Position numbers and translations under genes: made by a program
NCBI RefSeq assembly: GCF_024363565.1
Contig: NZ_JAJEKE010000006.1
Coordinates: 124,001-188,000, forward strand
DNA from: Lutispora saccharofermentans
GTDB taxonomy: Bacteria; Bacillota; Clostridia; Lutisporales; Lutisporaceae
Direction: 5' to 3'
Length of the DNA: 64,000 bases
Notes under the pieces: model-generated
What the model saw: the letters and a program-made list of their open reading frames with translations, nothing else
Told to the model about the DNA's origin: nothing
Databases searched by the model: none
Part shown: piece after piece, positions 1 through 8,496 of the stretch
Layout of the letters: each line of letters begins with the position of its first letter
How positions within the stretch are numbered: the stretch's first letter is position 1

Positions 1-758
1 GAGCTTAAGTCTTTGGATTTATTCTCAATGCCCTGCCAATTCTTATCATAGCTGTCCAGAATATCCTTCATTGTCTTGTTCGATATCAGATATACATAAT
101 ATGAAATATCGCTGTCGCTTTCACTATACTGGCTGTCAGTGATCTTATCCTCTTGGAGTATGGGGAATTGTTCCGCAGGATATCCGTCGGAAAGCACCAC
201 TGTTTCTGCAGCGTCATAGTAGCTCTTCTTTTCCAGTGCCTCTTGCTCTTTCATAGCTTTATCATAATAAGATACATCCAGATAAATGCTAAAATTCCCA
301 TCATTGGTCTTTGCAATCGAAACTATAAACCCATAGTCTTCCTTCTTCCCCGACATAAAGAAACTGTTCTGGTCTGACTGCTGCGAAAGGTTCTTAGCAT
401 CCCCCAAAGCTTCTGTATAAAAAGCCACTGCCTCCTCATATTTTTTCCCCGTTAGATATATAATGCCGATTGCTTTAGAATCCTTATTGTCATTTACATT
501 GACTATGTTAGCATCCTCCAGTATTGGCACTACATCTTTAGGGAAGCTATCAGGAGCTTTGAGATTGCTTCCCATCTCTCCGAGGCTTACCTTTACATCC
601 GAGCCGGCTTCCTTTGCAGCTTCATTTATTTCTTCTTCAACCTTTTTCACTTCTTCATCAGCGGCCTTCAGGCCCGCCTGCTTTGAAGGTCCGCCGCATC
701 CGCCAAGCATTGCCATTATTATTATGATGATCATCAGGATATACCATATCTTCTTCAA
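1..758 (-). CDS. putative lipoprotein, 3' end beyond left edge
   Basis: This is a secreted lipoprotein of unknown function. The reading frame opens with TTG at 758 behind a strong GGAGGAGGTA site at about 763-772. The product begins MKKIWYILM, has a run of isoleucines as hydrophobic core and a lipobox-like LGGC at about residues 20-23, so it should be anchored to the outer face of the membrane. A charged Lys/Glu/Ala-rich segment follows, then a soluble domain of roughly 200 residues with repeated Tyr/Asp/Lys stretches. No stop is met before base 1, so the C-terminus is missing. I do not recognise the family. The signal peptide and frame are directly visible; the function is not. Confidence 0.75.
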   Translation of the reverse strand, partial: MKKIWYILMIIIIIMAMLGGCGGPSKQAGLKAADEEVKKVEEEINEAAKEAGSDVKVSLGEMGSNLKAPDSFPKDVVPILEDANIVNVNDNKDSKAIGIIYLTGKKYEEAVAFYTEALGDAKNLSQQSDQNSFFMSGKKEDYGFIVSIAKTNDGNFSIYLDVSYYDKAMKEQEALEKKSYYDAAETVVLSDGYPAEQFPILQEDKITDSQYSESDSDISYYVYLISNKTMKDILDSYDKNWQGIENKSKDLS

Positions 759-906
759 AATACTACCTCCTCCAGAATTATAACGGTATATAATAATTAT
801 AGGGGATACCAGAGGCTTAGGCTTCCAATAAATTGCGCTGCACTTTCAATAAGTTGACAAATTAAAATTAAAATTTATCAGCCGGAATATGCTTTAGTGC
901 ATACAA

Positions 907-935
907 TTGTAACTTTCTTTAAAATGGTGTATCAT
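907..935 (+). promoter_or_regulatory. possible sigma-70 promoter of the AbrB-type permease
   Basis: TTGTAA (907-912) and TATCAT (930-935) are separated by 17 bases, 38 bases ahead of the ATG at 974. The match is moderate. Confidence 0.4.
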
Positions 936-973
936 TATTTAATGTTTATGTATTGCAAAGGGGTACATTCAAA

Positions 974-2032
974 ATGACAAATTTCCTTCTTACACTGGCA
1001 ATAGGACTTGCTTTCGGATATGCTTTTTATAAGATGAAGATCCCGGGAGGCATGATGGTTGGGGCAATAATCGGGGTTGCTTCCTTAAATATAATCTGGG
1101 GGATATCTTATGTTCCATCATACGCAAAGTACACGGCACAGATAATTGCAGGGGCTTTCATAGGCTGTTCGATAGACAGAAATGATATTCAACGGCTGAA
1201 ATATCTTATTAAGCCTTCATTGGTACTGCTTTCTTCTATGCTGATATTGAATATCTCGCTGGGCTTTTTGATCTATATGATAAGCCCTCTGGACCTTATT
1301 ACTTCTTTAATGAGCTGTGTGCCGGGGGGCATGAGTGATATTCCCATCATCAGTGCGGACATGGGTGCAGACGCGCCGAAGGTTGCGGTGCTCCAGTTTG
1401 CTCGTATGGTTGCAGGTATAGGTTTATTCCCCACATTGATCTCTATTATTGGTAAACATGACAACAGGATAAACTCAGATACCCAATCCGATATAGATGC
1501 TTCTTCTGTGAAAATCACCAGGCCCAAAGGGAAAACCGCGGCAATTTTTATCCAAACCATTGCAGTAGCTTCAATATTCGGCATCATCGGCAAGATGCTT
1601 AAAATTCCCGCAGGGATTATGCTTTTCTCAATAATCGGCGTTATTTGCTTTAAGCTGCTATTTAATAGATCCTATATGCCCATGTGGGCAAAGAAGCTGG
1701 CCCAAGTGCTTTCCGGCACATATATAGGCTGCGGCATAGGTTATGAAGATGTGCTGCAGTTAAAATATTTGATAGTGCCTGCTGCGCTTTTAGTTCTGGG
1801 ATACTTCGCGGCTTGCTTTATAGTGGGCAAGCTGCTCAGCAGATACTTTGAAATGTCTTTGAAAGAAGCTATGCTGGCAGCCACACCTGCCGGTGCATCG
1901 GATATGGCGCTCATATCTTCCGATCTGGGCGTTCAGAGCACCGATCTCATGGTGCTGCAGATCATACGCATGATAATCGTGGTATCATTATTCCCTCAAA
2001 TCATCAATTTGATCGTCAAGCTTCTGGCATAA
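974..2032 (+). CDS. AbrB-duplication family membrane protein (putative permease)
   Basis: The product (352 aa) is an integral membrane protein of the AbrB/putative ammonia-monooxygenase-like permease family, whose substrate is poorly defined. It is an internal tandem duplication. Residues ~12-70 (KMKIPGGMMVGAIIG, then ...AGAFIGCSID) recur at ~205-265 (KMLKIPAGIMLFSIIG, SGTYIGCGIG). The pair VPGGMSDIPIISADMG and TPAGASDMALISSDLG mark the same position in each half. The ATG at 974 is preferred because AAAGGGG lies 10 bases upstream; an in-frame TTG at 953 precedes that site. The gene appears monocistronic and its 3' flank holds a repeat cluster. Confidence 0.85.
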   Translation: MTNFLLTLAIGLAFGYAFYKMKIPGGMMVGAIIGVASLNIIWGISYVPSYAKYTAQIIAGAFIGCSIDRNDIQRLKYLIKPSLVLLSSMLILNISLGFLIYMISPLDLITSLMSCVPGGMSDIPIISADMGADAPKVAVLQFARMVAGIGLFPTLISIIGKHDNRINSDTQSDIDASSVKITRPKGKTAAIFIQTIAVASIFGIIGKMLKIPAGIMLFSIIGVICFKLLFNRSYMPMWAKKLAQVLSGTYIGCGIGYEDVLQLKYLIVPAALLVLGYFAACFIVGKLLSRYFEMSLKEAMLAATPAGASDMALISSDLGVQSTDLMVLQIIRMIIVVSLFPQIINLIVKLLA

Positions 2033-2081
2033 GAAAAAGCATCTACAAGTATAATGGTATGTATATCTGAGCAGGCCGGGG

Positions 2082-2205
2082 GACGGAAACCACTGAAAGA
2101 CACGGAATTTTGCACTGAAAAACACGGAAATGTTTTTTTAATGCCATATCACCACAGGACTGCGAGTTAATCCGTGTTCTCCATTCCCCTATGACCTCAG
2201 CGGCA
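2082..2205. repeat. interspersed repeat, copy 1 (matches 46,744-46,868)
   Basis: A segment starting GACGGAAACCACTGAAAGAC with spaced CACGGAA motifs recurs at 46,744. The 3' ends of both copies contain a run like CCATTCCCCT/CCGTTCCCCT followed by GACCTCA/GGCCTCA. Both copies lie just downstream of gene ends. The exact boundaries are estimates. Confidence 0.6.
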
Positions 2206-2246
2206 TACTCAAATACCATTTGCCAGAATATATTGCACTACAGTAA

Positions 2247-2458
2247 AATAGCATCCATGTATAGACTAAGTATGCTTATATAAAAATTGCCAATGACCCT
2301 TATGAGCTGAGCCTTAGAAAAGCCGTAAGCGAGGCACGGACGCCGAGCAAGCTTTCCAGGTCATGGATGACCTTTGGGAAGCGTAGGATTTTCTTAGGCT
2401 CAGTGAATTAGTGTCATCAATTTCTATATACTATACGAAGCTATACATGGATGCTATT
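2247..2458. repeat. 212-bp fold-back element, copy 1
   Basis: The element is bounded by perfect 18-bp terminal inverted repeats, AATAGCATCCATGTATAG and its complement (2441-2458). Inside, CTGAGCCTTAGAAAA pairs with TTTTCTTAGGCTCAG, and the centre AGGTCAT-GG-ATGACCT is a perfect small hairpin, so the whole unit can fold into one long imperfect stem. An equal-length copy lies at 8260-8471. Both sit between convergent genes. It could be a MITE-like element or a family of structured bidirectional terminators. Confidence 0.85.
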
Positions 2459-2506
2459 GCTTATGCAGCTTGCCATTAGTCTGAAGGGATTATTTTAAAA
2501 CCCTTC

Positions 2507-3523
2507 CTATTTTTTTATAGAATAATATATGTGCTTGCATACTTCAAAAACTGTGGTAAGGACTATTATTGCTATGAAGATTTTAAAGCTTGTCGTGCCT
2601 ATATCCCCCAGCCTTTGCAAAGGAGCAAAATCCGTGTTCATGATGCTTTCCTTTACGGCAGGATTCAATATCCCGGGATTGCCTGCCATCATAAGAAATA
2701 TAGCTAGAGAGCCTATGTCAACTCCTATCTGGATGAATCTTAAAGCATTAGTCCATTTGCCTATCCTGAGTTTATATGCATTCAAAAGCACATTGCCTAT
2801 CCAGAATATATTCAAATACGGCATATAGAGCCTTAAGGTATCAATGGAGAATATTGGAACGGAAATAGTCTGCGCTCCCTGATTATAATATATGGCGATT
2901 ATATGAGGAAATCTGTTGAAGATGATTATGCCCAATATCGTAAAGCATATAGCAGCGTATACTTCCGATGCTTTTATCACCTCATAGGATACAGGCACAG
3001 GCTCCAGATCCTTAGGGCTCCACTTGCTATTAGGATTCATATCCTTTATATCTTCTTCCTTCGCAAAATACTGTATAATGGCAAACACAATGGTGACAGA
3101 ACCTACAGCACTTATAGCGGCTGATATCATCTGCATCGGCAGCTTATACAGCAACTCTATAAAGTGGCCCTGTGTGCTCAATATGGAGACCAAAGTTGCA
3201 ATACAGATTCCCAAAGCTACGGCCCCCAGTACAATGGTGAGAAGCAAACGGTATAGATCATATAATTCAGGGCCGATCAGGTACCTGCCGCTAGATTTAT
3301 ATTTTGCCGCAACCTCTGCAGGAGGGCCGAATGACTCTAAAATCGACAGTACATCCTCTTCCTTTTCTTCATAAGCTTCTCCTTTAGCCAATCTGTCACT
3401 CGTGGTCTTTTCATCCAGGGCATCCAATATCAGAGATCTCAGCTCTTTTGTTATATCTTCTCTCTGGGCTTTTGGCAGCTTTTGGCCCACCGCATATAGG
3501 TAACGATCAATCCAATTTTTCAT
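2507..3523 (-). CDS. HAAS-domain-like membrane protein coupled to PadR
   Basis: The product (338 aa) has a charged helical N-terminal domain (KNWIDRYLYAVGQKLP, then about 90 residues including REDITKELRSL) of the kind found fused to permeases beside PadR regulators. About six hydrophobic segments follow from ~residue 95 to the end. The ATG at 3523 is chosen because GGAG lies 9 bases upstream; longer frames begin inside padR. It overlaps the padR stop by 17 bases, implying translational coupling. Such pairs usually respond to membrane or antibiotic stress, but nothing here shows the signal. The family assignment rests on pattern memory. Confidence 0.7.
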   Translation of the reverse strand: MKNWIDRYLYAVGQKLPKAQREDITKELRSLILDALDEKTTSDRLAKGEAYEEKEEDVLSILESFGPPAEVAAKYKSSGRYLIGPELYDLYRLLLTIVLGAVALGICIATLVSILSTQGHFIELLYKLPMQMISAAISAVGSVTIVFAIIQYFAKEEDIKDMNPNSKWSPKDLEPVPVSYEVIKASEVYAAICFTILGIIIFNRFPHIIAIYYNQGAQTISVPIFSIDTLRLYMPYLNIFWIGNVLLNAYKLRIGKWTNALRFIQIGVDIGSLAIFLMMAGNPGILNPAVKESIMNTDFAPLQRLGDIGTTSFKIFIAIIVLTTVFEVCKHIYYSIKK

Positions 3524-3875
3524 TATTCCCATCTCCATTCTTAGTTTCGAGAAGCTTTGTAATGATATCATTCAGGTGAACCCACTCTGTCATAAGACTA
3601 TTCAATACTCTTTTGCCTTTTGCATTCAAGATATAGTATCTTCTCGGCCTTGCTTCATCCAAAGACCAGCTGCTATCCAGCAGTTCCTGCTTTTCCAGCC
3701 TTCTCAGGAGGGGATATAGTGTGCTCTGATCGATGGATAGTCCCCTTTCTGTCAAACGCTGAACCAGAGAATAGCCGTATTGCTCTTCCTCCAGCTGACT
3801 CAAAACGCTCAAAACCAAAGTGCCTCTTCTTAACTCCATGGCCAGACTTGATACAATTTCATCTACTTCAGACAT
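3507..3875 (-). CDS. PadR family transcriptional regulator
   Basis: This 122-residue winged-helix repressor carries the PadR core ELRRGTLVLSVLSQLEEE, then GYSLVQRLTERG and STLYPLLRRLEKQELL, with the basic wing PRRYYILNAKGK. It would dimerise through its C-terminal helix and bind a dyad in its own promoter. The start at 3875 (MSEVDEI) has AAGGAAG eight bases upstream; a GTG nine bases earlier is less likely. It is the first gene of a two-gene operon with the membrane protein downstream, which is the usual PadR-target arrangement. Confidence 0.88.
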   Translation of the reverse strand: MSEVDEIVSSLAMELRRGTLVLSVLSQLEEEQYGYSLVQRLTERGLSIDQSTLYPLLRRLEKQELLDSSWSLDEARPRRYYILNAKGKRVLNSLMTEWVHLNDIITKLLETKNGDGNNEKLD

Positions 3876-3898
3876 TTTGATCACTTCCTTGTGATTTG

Positions 3899-3928
3899 AT
3901 TATACTGTACGACACATAGTATCGTCAA
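3899..3928 (-). promoter_or_regulatory. padR promoter with dyad operator in the spacer
   Basis: Read on the minus strand, TTGACG (3928-3923) and TATAAT (3904-3899) are 18 bases apart. An imperfect dyad ATACT...AGTAT (3902-3922) occupies the spacer, which fits autorepression by PadR. The promoter is seen; the operator role is inferred. Confidence 0.6.
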
Positions 3929-4033
3929 TCATATAATATTATTTTTGTAAAATATTAATAAATATAAATCATTATAAATCAAAAGCTATTCATAGCGCCC
4001 TTGCTGCTAAATTTGCTTCATTTCATATGATGC

Positions 4034-4062
4034 TTGCCAACATCTTTCATCAGTGCTATAAT
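4034..4062 (+). promoter_or_regulatory. promoter of the TPP-riboswitch operon
   Basis: TTGCCA (4034-4039), a 17-base spacer and a consensus TATAAT (4057-4062) lie just ahead of the riboswitch. Confidence 0.75.
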
Positions 4063-4083
4063 CATAGTTGAAATTTAATACAT

Positions 4084-4170
4084 AGTGCTGGGGGTGCCAT
4101 ACGGCTGAGAGAAGTTCTATACTTTAACCCTTTGAACCTGATGCGGGTAAAACCGACGGAGGAAAGCCAT
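4084..4170 (+). promoter_or_regulatory. TPP riboswitch (THI element)
   Basis: The conserved landmarks occur in order: GGGGTGCC, GGCTGAGA, ACCCTTTGAACCTGATGCGG, GTAAAACCGACGGAGGAAAG. The aptamer binds thiamine pyrophosphate. It is followed 24 bases later by an intrinsic terminator, so it most likely shuts off the downstream transporter operon when TPP is plentiful. Confidence 0.97.
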
Positions 4171-4193
4171 TAAAATATATGGATGGACGCCTT

Positions 4194-4222
4194 AAGCACT
4201 GTTGCAATACAGTGCTTTTTTT
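4194..4222 (+). terminator. riboswitch expression-platform terminator
   Basis: AAGCACTG pairs with CAGTGCTT around a short loop and runs into seven T. Its position directly after the TPP aptamer makes it the expected attenuator. Confidence 0.85.
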
Positions 4223-4340
4223 ATCGCATAGGAAAAAATAAATTTCCTATGCGATGGGGGATGCAAGGGGGAAGCCCCCTGCCGTACAAGGAGGGTGCTC
4301 AGGATGCCGTGCATCCGTCAAAGGGAACCATAGGGTTCCC
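4223..4340 (+). promoter_or_regulatory. chain of hairpins in the leader between terminator and first gene
   Basis: Four further inverted repeats follow in series: ATCGCATAGGAAA/TTTCCTATGCGAT (4223-4255), GCAAGGGGGAAGCCCCCTGC (4262-4281), GGATGC/GCATCC (4302-4316) and AGGGAACC/GGTTCCCT (4320-4339). None has a T-run. They may stabilise the mRNA or form a second control element. The function is unknown. Confidence 0.55.
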
Positions 4341-4388
4341 TAGTGAAAGAAGTGCGACGTGAGCCGTTCTTCTTATTTGGAGGTAATT

Positions 4389-5159
4389 ATGTATATCGAT
4401 GCTCACAACCATATAGACTTCTATGGAGAAAAAATAAAGCAGGCTTTGAACATAATAAAGAAAGATGAGATATTAACCCTTGCCTGCTCTCAAGATGAAA
4501 AAAGCTATCTTTATGCCAAAGAAATTGCCCTCCAGACCCCCTTGATAGTGCCCTGCTTCGGGATTCACCCCTGGACAGCCCATGAAAATCATAGGGATCT
4601 GGATCGCTATGAAAGATATATCGAAGAAACTTCCATGATAGGCGAGATCGGCTTAGATTTCCACTGGGTACCGGAAAAAGAAAAATATCCTCATCAGGTA
4701 AAAGTCCTTAAATATTTTTTTCAGAAGGCAAAAACCTATGATAAAATTACCAATTTGCATACCAAAGGAGCTGAGGAAGAAATATTGAGCCTGATAAAAA
4801 AGTATAGCTTGAGGTCTCCCCTAATACATTGGTATAGCGGACCTTTTCATGTGCTCAAAGAGCTTCTTGACTATGGCTGCTATTTTACTGTAAGTGTAGA
4901 CATAGGCTATTCTGAGACTACAAGGAAAATTGTTGAGTACCTGCCTATGAATAGGATCCTGACAGAAACTGACGGTCCCACGGCTCTTCAATGGGTCAAT
5001 GGGGAATATGGCTATCCCAACTATGTAATAGCTGTTTTAGAGAAGATATCAGAGATAAAAAAGCTGCCAATAGAAGAGTCAAAAATGGCTATTTGTGATA
5101 ATTTTAATAGCCTGTTAAAAATTGAAAGTAGGTGTTCTCGTGAAAAATATCAATCTTAG
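4389..5159 (+). CDS. TatD-family metal-dependent hydrolase in the thiamine-precursor operon
   Basis: The product (256 aa) is a TIM-barrel hydrolase of the TatD branch. Visible metal ligands are HNH in DAHNHIDF near the N-terminus, Glu in GEIGLDFHW (~residue 88), His in NLHTKG, His in LIHWYSG and Asp in TETDGP. The ATG at 4389 has GGAGGT upstream. It is the first gene behind the TPP riboswitch and overlaps the next gene by 20 bases. TatD proteins are usually called DNases, but the setting suggests a hydrolytic role in salvaging a thiamine pyrimidine precursor. That role is inference; the family is clear. Confidence 0.85.
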   Translation: MYIDAHNHIDFYGEKIKQALNIIKKDEILTLACSQDEKSYLYAKEIALQTPLIVPCFGIHPWTAHENHRDLDRYERYIEETSMIGEIGLDFHWVPEKEKYPHQVKVLKYFFQKAKTYDKITNLHTKGAEEEILSLIKKYSLRSPLIHWYSGPFHVLKELLDYGCYFTVSVDIGYSETTRKIVEYLPMNRILTETDGPTALQWVNGEYGYPNYVIAVLEKISEIKKLPIEESKMAICDNFNSLLKIESRCSREKYQS

Positions 5160-5427
5160 TCTTCAAATAATTCCCTGCGTTCCGGAGGAAAGGATATATC
5201 CGGTGGTGGACAAGGTCATAGAGTATATAGCTTCCACAGGGGTTAAATACGAGGTGGGGCCTATGGAAACCACCATGGAAGGGGATTTGGATCATCTATT
5301 GGAAATCGTGAAAAAAGCTCAAGAGATTTGTGTAAAGGAAGGATGCAGCAGGGTTTTATCTCAAATAAAGATTGACTATAAAGCAGAAGGAGTAACCATG
5401 GATGAAAAAATCCACAAATATAGATAA
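5140..5427 (+). CDS. thiamine-binding protein, MTH1187/YkoF-like family
   Basis: This 95-residue ferredoxin-like-fold protein belongs to the MTH1187 family (formerly DUF77), whose members bind thiamine or its pyrimidine moiety. Features are LQIIPCVPEERIYPVVDKVI, the GVKYEVGPMETTMEGD segment typical of the ligand pocket, and KIDYKAEGVTMDEKI near the end. The GTG at 5140 is chosen because AGGTG lies five bases upstream. The gene overlaps the TatD-like gene by 20 bases and the permease gene by 26 bases. It could act as an intracellular sink or sensor for the imported precursor. Confidence 0.82.
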   Translation: MKNINLSLQIIPCVPEERIYPVVDKVIEYIASTGVKYEVGPMETTMEGDLDHLLEIVKKAQEICVKEGCSRVLSQIKIDYKAEGVTMDEKIHKYR

Positions 5428-6154
5428 CAGGTTGTACCCAATAGCAAGCATGATAATAATGACTCTGCTATGGCAAATAATAGTGGATTTTTATGATGTG
5501 CCGAATTATATACTGCCTTCTCCTGCAGATATTATGGCTGCTTTGGTAAGGGATCACAGCCTCATACTCTCCCATACAAAGATCACCCTATACGAATCCT
5601 TCGTGGGATTTGGATTTTCCATAGTGCTGTCCTTTATACTGGCTATTATCATGGACAGCTTTGAAGTGATAAAAAAGGCCTTCTACCCCATATTGGTGAT
5701 ATCCCAGACCATACCGACAATAGCCATTGCTCCGCTTTTCATAATATGGTTCGGCTTCGGAACCTTGCCGAAAATTGTTGTAGTGATCATGGTCTGCCTC
5801 TTCCCCATAGTCATCAGCCTGGTAGACGGCTTAGAGAAAATAGACAGGGACTTCCTCAGATTGTTTGAAGCTATGAAAGCCACAAAGCTCCAGACCTTTT
5901 TCCACCTCAAGCTGCCTTATGCATTGATAAACCTGTTTTCCGGCTTAAAAATTGCCGCCACCTATATGATAATGTCTGCAGTTGTGGGAGAATGGCTGGG
6001 CGGTGACAAGGGCATCGGGGTCTATATGGTGAGAGCAAAGAATGCATATGCCTTAGACAAAGTATTTGCCTCTATTTTGGTGATAGTGCTTTTGAGCATC
6101 ATCACAATTTACATCATCGACTTCATAGGCAGGAAGCTTATTCATTGGAAATAA
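5402..6154 (+). CDS. thiX: ABC transporter permease, ThiX-like
   Basis: The product (250 aa) is an SsuC/ThiX-type inner-membrane permease with about six transmembrane segments. The EAMKATKLQTFFHLKLPYAL segment is the EAA loop that contacts the ATPase. LPSPADI near the N-terminus is typical of the SsuC/TauC/ThiX group. The ATG at 5402 follows AAGGAGTAACC. With the neighbouring binding protein and ATPase it forms an importer predicted, from its TPP riboswitch, to carry a thiamine pyrimidine precursor such as HMP or formylaminopyrimidine. The exact substrate is inferred. Confidence 0.85.
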   Translation: MKKSTNIDNRLYPIASMIIMTLLWQIIVDFYDVPNYILPSPADIMAALVRDHSLILSHTKITLYESFVGFGFSIVLSFILAIIMDSFEVIKKAFYPILVISQTIPTIAIAPLFIIWFGFGTLPKIVVVIMVCLFPIVISLVDGLEKIDRDFLRLFEAMKATKLQTFFHLKLPYALINLFSGLKIAATYMIMSAVVGEWLGGDKGIGVYMVRAKNAYALDKVFASILVIVLLSIITIYIIDFIGRKLIHWK

Positions 6155-6191
6155 AACATAAAGTAAAACATGATAGGAGGAACATAAAGAA

Positions 6192-7199
6192 ATGAAAAAA
6201 ATACAAATTTTAGCCTTGATAACAGTTTTAGTATTCAGCATATCTTTAGTTTCAGGCTGTTCGACGCAAAGCACCGCAGAAAATACAAAGGAAGAGTTGG
6301 AGCCGGTAAAGGTGATCTTGGACTGGACTCCTAATACAAATCACACCGGCCTTTATGCAGCATTAGAAAACGGATATTATGAGGAAGAAGGCCTGAAGGT
6401 AGAAATAATCCAGCCTACGGAAGGCACCTCTACGACTTTAGTAGCTGTAGGGCAAGGCGACTTTGCCGTAACATATCAGGAGGATGTGACCTATGCCCTG
6501 ACAAGCAAGGATCCTCTGCCAGTCAAAGCCATTGCGACGATTATCCAGAATAATACCTCCGGCTTTGCTTCACCTAAAAGCAAAAATATAGAGACTGTCA
6601 AAGACTTTGAGGGAAAGGCCTATGGAGGCTGGGGCTCCCCTTCCGAGGAAGCGGTCTTAAAAGCGGTGATGATGAAAAACAATGCGGATTATTCGAAGGT
6701 AAAAAATATAACTCTGGGCAATGATGATTTTTTTGCCGCTACCCAAAAAGAAATAGATTTTGTATGGATATTTGAAGCATGGACGGGTATGGAAGCGAAA
6801 GTAAGAGGGGTTGAGCTCAACTATATCCCCGTCAAGGATTTAGACCCGGCATTGAATTACTATACTCCTATTTTGATCGCAAATACCAAAACCATAAAGG
6901 AAAACCCGGATAAGGTGAGAAGGTTTTTAAAAGCCACGGAGAAGGGGTATAGATATGCTATAGAAAACCCTGAAGAAAGCGGCAAGATATTATTGAAGTA
7001 TGCTCCGGAATTGGGAGAAGAACTGGTGATTGAAAGTCAAAAATTTTTGACCGGTGAATATACCAAGGGTGCTCCGAAATGGGGCATGATGAAGGGAGAG
7101 ATCTGGAGAGATTATGCAAAATTCTTATTCCAGAACGGTTTGATAGAAAAGGAGCTAATCGTTGAAGATGCATATACCAATGAATTCCTACCCGAATAA
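6192..7199 (+). CDS. thiY: substrate-binding lipoprotein, NMT1/THI5-like (ThiY-like)
   Basis: This 335-residue lipoprotein has the signal [20 protein letters not shown] and lipobox SGC at about residue 23. It carries the THI5/NMT1-like fold: [20 protein letters not shown] near the N-terminus, [20 protein letters not shown], and [14 protein letters not shown] in the middle. DWTPNTNH and the GGWGSP loop match pyrimidine-binding ThiY proteins. It would capture the precursor outside the cell and deliver it to the ThiX-like permease. The ATG follows AGGAGG with good spacing. Its 3' end overlaps the ATPase gene by 38 bases. Confidence 0.88.
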   Translation: MKKIQILALITVLVFSISLVSGCSTQSTAENTKEELEPVKVILDWTPNTNHTGLYAALENGYYEEEGLKVEIIQPTEGTSTTLVAVGQGDFAVTYQEDVTYALTSKDPLPVKAIATIIQNNTSGFASPKSKNIETVKDFEGKAYGGWGSPSEEAVLKAVMMKNNADYSKVKNITLGNDDFFAATQKEIDFVWIFEAWTGMEAKVRGVELNYIPVKDLDPALNYYTPILIANTKTIKENPDKVRRFLKATEKGYRYAIENPEESGKILLKYAPELGEELVIESQKFLTGEYTKGAPKWGMMKGEIWRDYAKFLFQNGLIEKELIVEDAYTNEFLPE

Positions 7200-7920
7200 T
7201 GAGGACCTCCCGCTTATCTCGGCGGAAAGCATAAAAAAAAGCTTTGGCGAGATAAAGGTTCTTAAAGACATTTCCATAAAAGTAAATAAAGGTGAGTTCG
7301 TGACTCTGTTAGGGCCCAGCGGCTGCGGCAAAACCACCATATTCAATATCATCACAGGGCTTGTCCGCGAGGATGAGGGTAAAATAACCATCAGGGGAAC
7401 CATGGGATATATGCAGCAAAAGGATCTGCTGCTGCCCTGGAAGACTATAATGGACAATGTAGCCCTGCCTCTGATATTAAAAGGGGTCGGCAAAAGCACA
7501 TGGGAGGCTAGGGTAAGAAAATACCTCCCGGTTGTGGGCCTGGAAGGCTATGAAGAAAAGTATCCTTCCCAGCTTTCAGGGGGCATGAGGCAAAGAGCAA
7601 GCTTTTTGAGAACCTTCATGGCCTCTGAGGATATCATGCTGCTGGACGAGGCTTTTGCATCTTTGGACTCCATTACAAAAGAAAATATGCAGAAATGGCT
7701 GCTGGAAATGAAAAATAGATTGAATAATACCATACTCCTGATAACCCATGACATAGATGAGGCTATATTTCTTTCGGACAAGATATATGTATTGTCGCAA
7801 AAGCCTTCTACAATAAAAAAAGAAATCTCTGTGGATTTCTGCAAAGAAGATAAATTAGAAAGGCTTTTATCTCCCCAATCGCTTTTATTAAAGCAGGAAA
7901 TACTGGGTTTATTGGGATAA
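7162..7920 (+). CDS. thiZ: ABC transporter ATPase, ThiZ-like
   Basis: The product (252 aa) is a nitrate/sulfonate/thiamine-precursor type ABC ATPase. Walker A is GPSGCGKTT (~residue 52), the Q-loop is QQKDLLLPW, the signature is [14 protein letters not shown] and Walker B is [12 protein letters not shown], followed by the THD switch. TTG at 7162 has AAGGAG seven bases upstream and is the best-supported start; ATG codons at 7168 and 7180 are alternatives. It ends the riboswitch operon. A C-terminal [13 protein letters not shown] extension is unremarkable. Confidence 0.88.
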   Translation: MKMHIPMNSYPNNEDLPLISAESIKKSFGEIKVLKDISIKVNKGEFVTLLGPSGCGKTTIFNIITGLVREDEGKITIRGTMGYMQQKDLLLPWKTIMDNVALPLILKGVGKSTWEARVRKYLPVVGLEGYEEKYPSQLSGGMRQRASFLRTFMASEDIMLLDEAFASLDSITKENMQKWLLEMKNRLNNTILLITHDIDEAIFLSDKIYVLSQKPSTIKKEISVDFCKEDKLERLLSPQSLLLKQEILGLLG

Positions 7921-7939
7921 GCAATAATACCCTATAATC

Positions 7940-7957
7940 AATAGCATCCATGTATAG
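7940..7957. repeat. solitary end of the 212-bp element
   Basis: The 18-base terminal repeat AATAGCATCCATGTATAG occurs alone here, without the rest of the 212-bp unit. It suggests a decayed or composite copy. Confidence 0.7.
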
Positions 7958-7991
7958 TTCTGCCTTGCCAATACAACAGCTATAAGTAGAA

Positions 7992-8187
7992 TGGTATGTA
8001 TATCTGTACACAGTTATGCATTTTGACAGGGCTATTGCTCGCCTTTGGAAAACTCCTAACGGTTCCAAACAGGCCTCCTGCCTGGTGGAACCTAAGCTGT
8101 CGTCCGTGACAGCTTTACGAAGTTTTCAACAAAGCCATCGCAAAGACCTGTTAGCAAAATACATATAAGTGACATCTATACATACCA
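7992..8187. repeat. second fold-back element family, about 196 bp
   Basis: TGGTATGTATATCTGT at 7992-8007 is matched in inverted orientation by ACATCTATACATACCA at 8172-8187. Internal stems include GGTTCCA/TGGAACC, CAGGC/GCCTG and AGCTGTC/GACAGCT. It is a different sequence from the 212-bp family. A solitary end, TGGTATGTATATCTG, lies at 2055-2069. Confidence 0.7.
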
Positions 8188-8259
8188 TTTACTTATTCCG
8201 CTATGCAAACAATAGTATCTGTTGTATATATGCCTTAGGAACTTATTCCGCTGCAGTAA

Positions 8260-8471
8260 AATAGCATCCATGTATAGACTAAGTATGCTTATATAAAAAT
8301 TGTTAATGACCCTTATGAGCTGAGCCTTAGAAAAGCCGTAGGCGAGGCACGGACGCCGAGCAAGCTTTCCAGGTCACGGATGGCCTTTGGGAAGCGTAGG
8401 ATTTTCTTAGGCTCAGTGAATTAGTGTCATCAATTTTTATATACTATACGTGACTATACATGGATGCTATT
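8260..8471. repeat. 212-bp fold-back element, copy 2
   Basis: This copy is the same length and over 90% similar to 2247-2458, with the same perfect 18-bp terminal inverted repeats. At the apex one change leaves a G-U pair, so the stem is largely kept. It again lies between two convergent genes. Confidence 0.85.
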
Positions 8472-8496
8472 GACTTGGTTGCTATTCCTATGGTTA

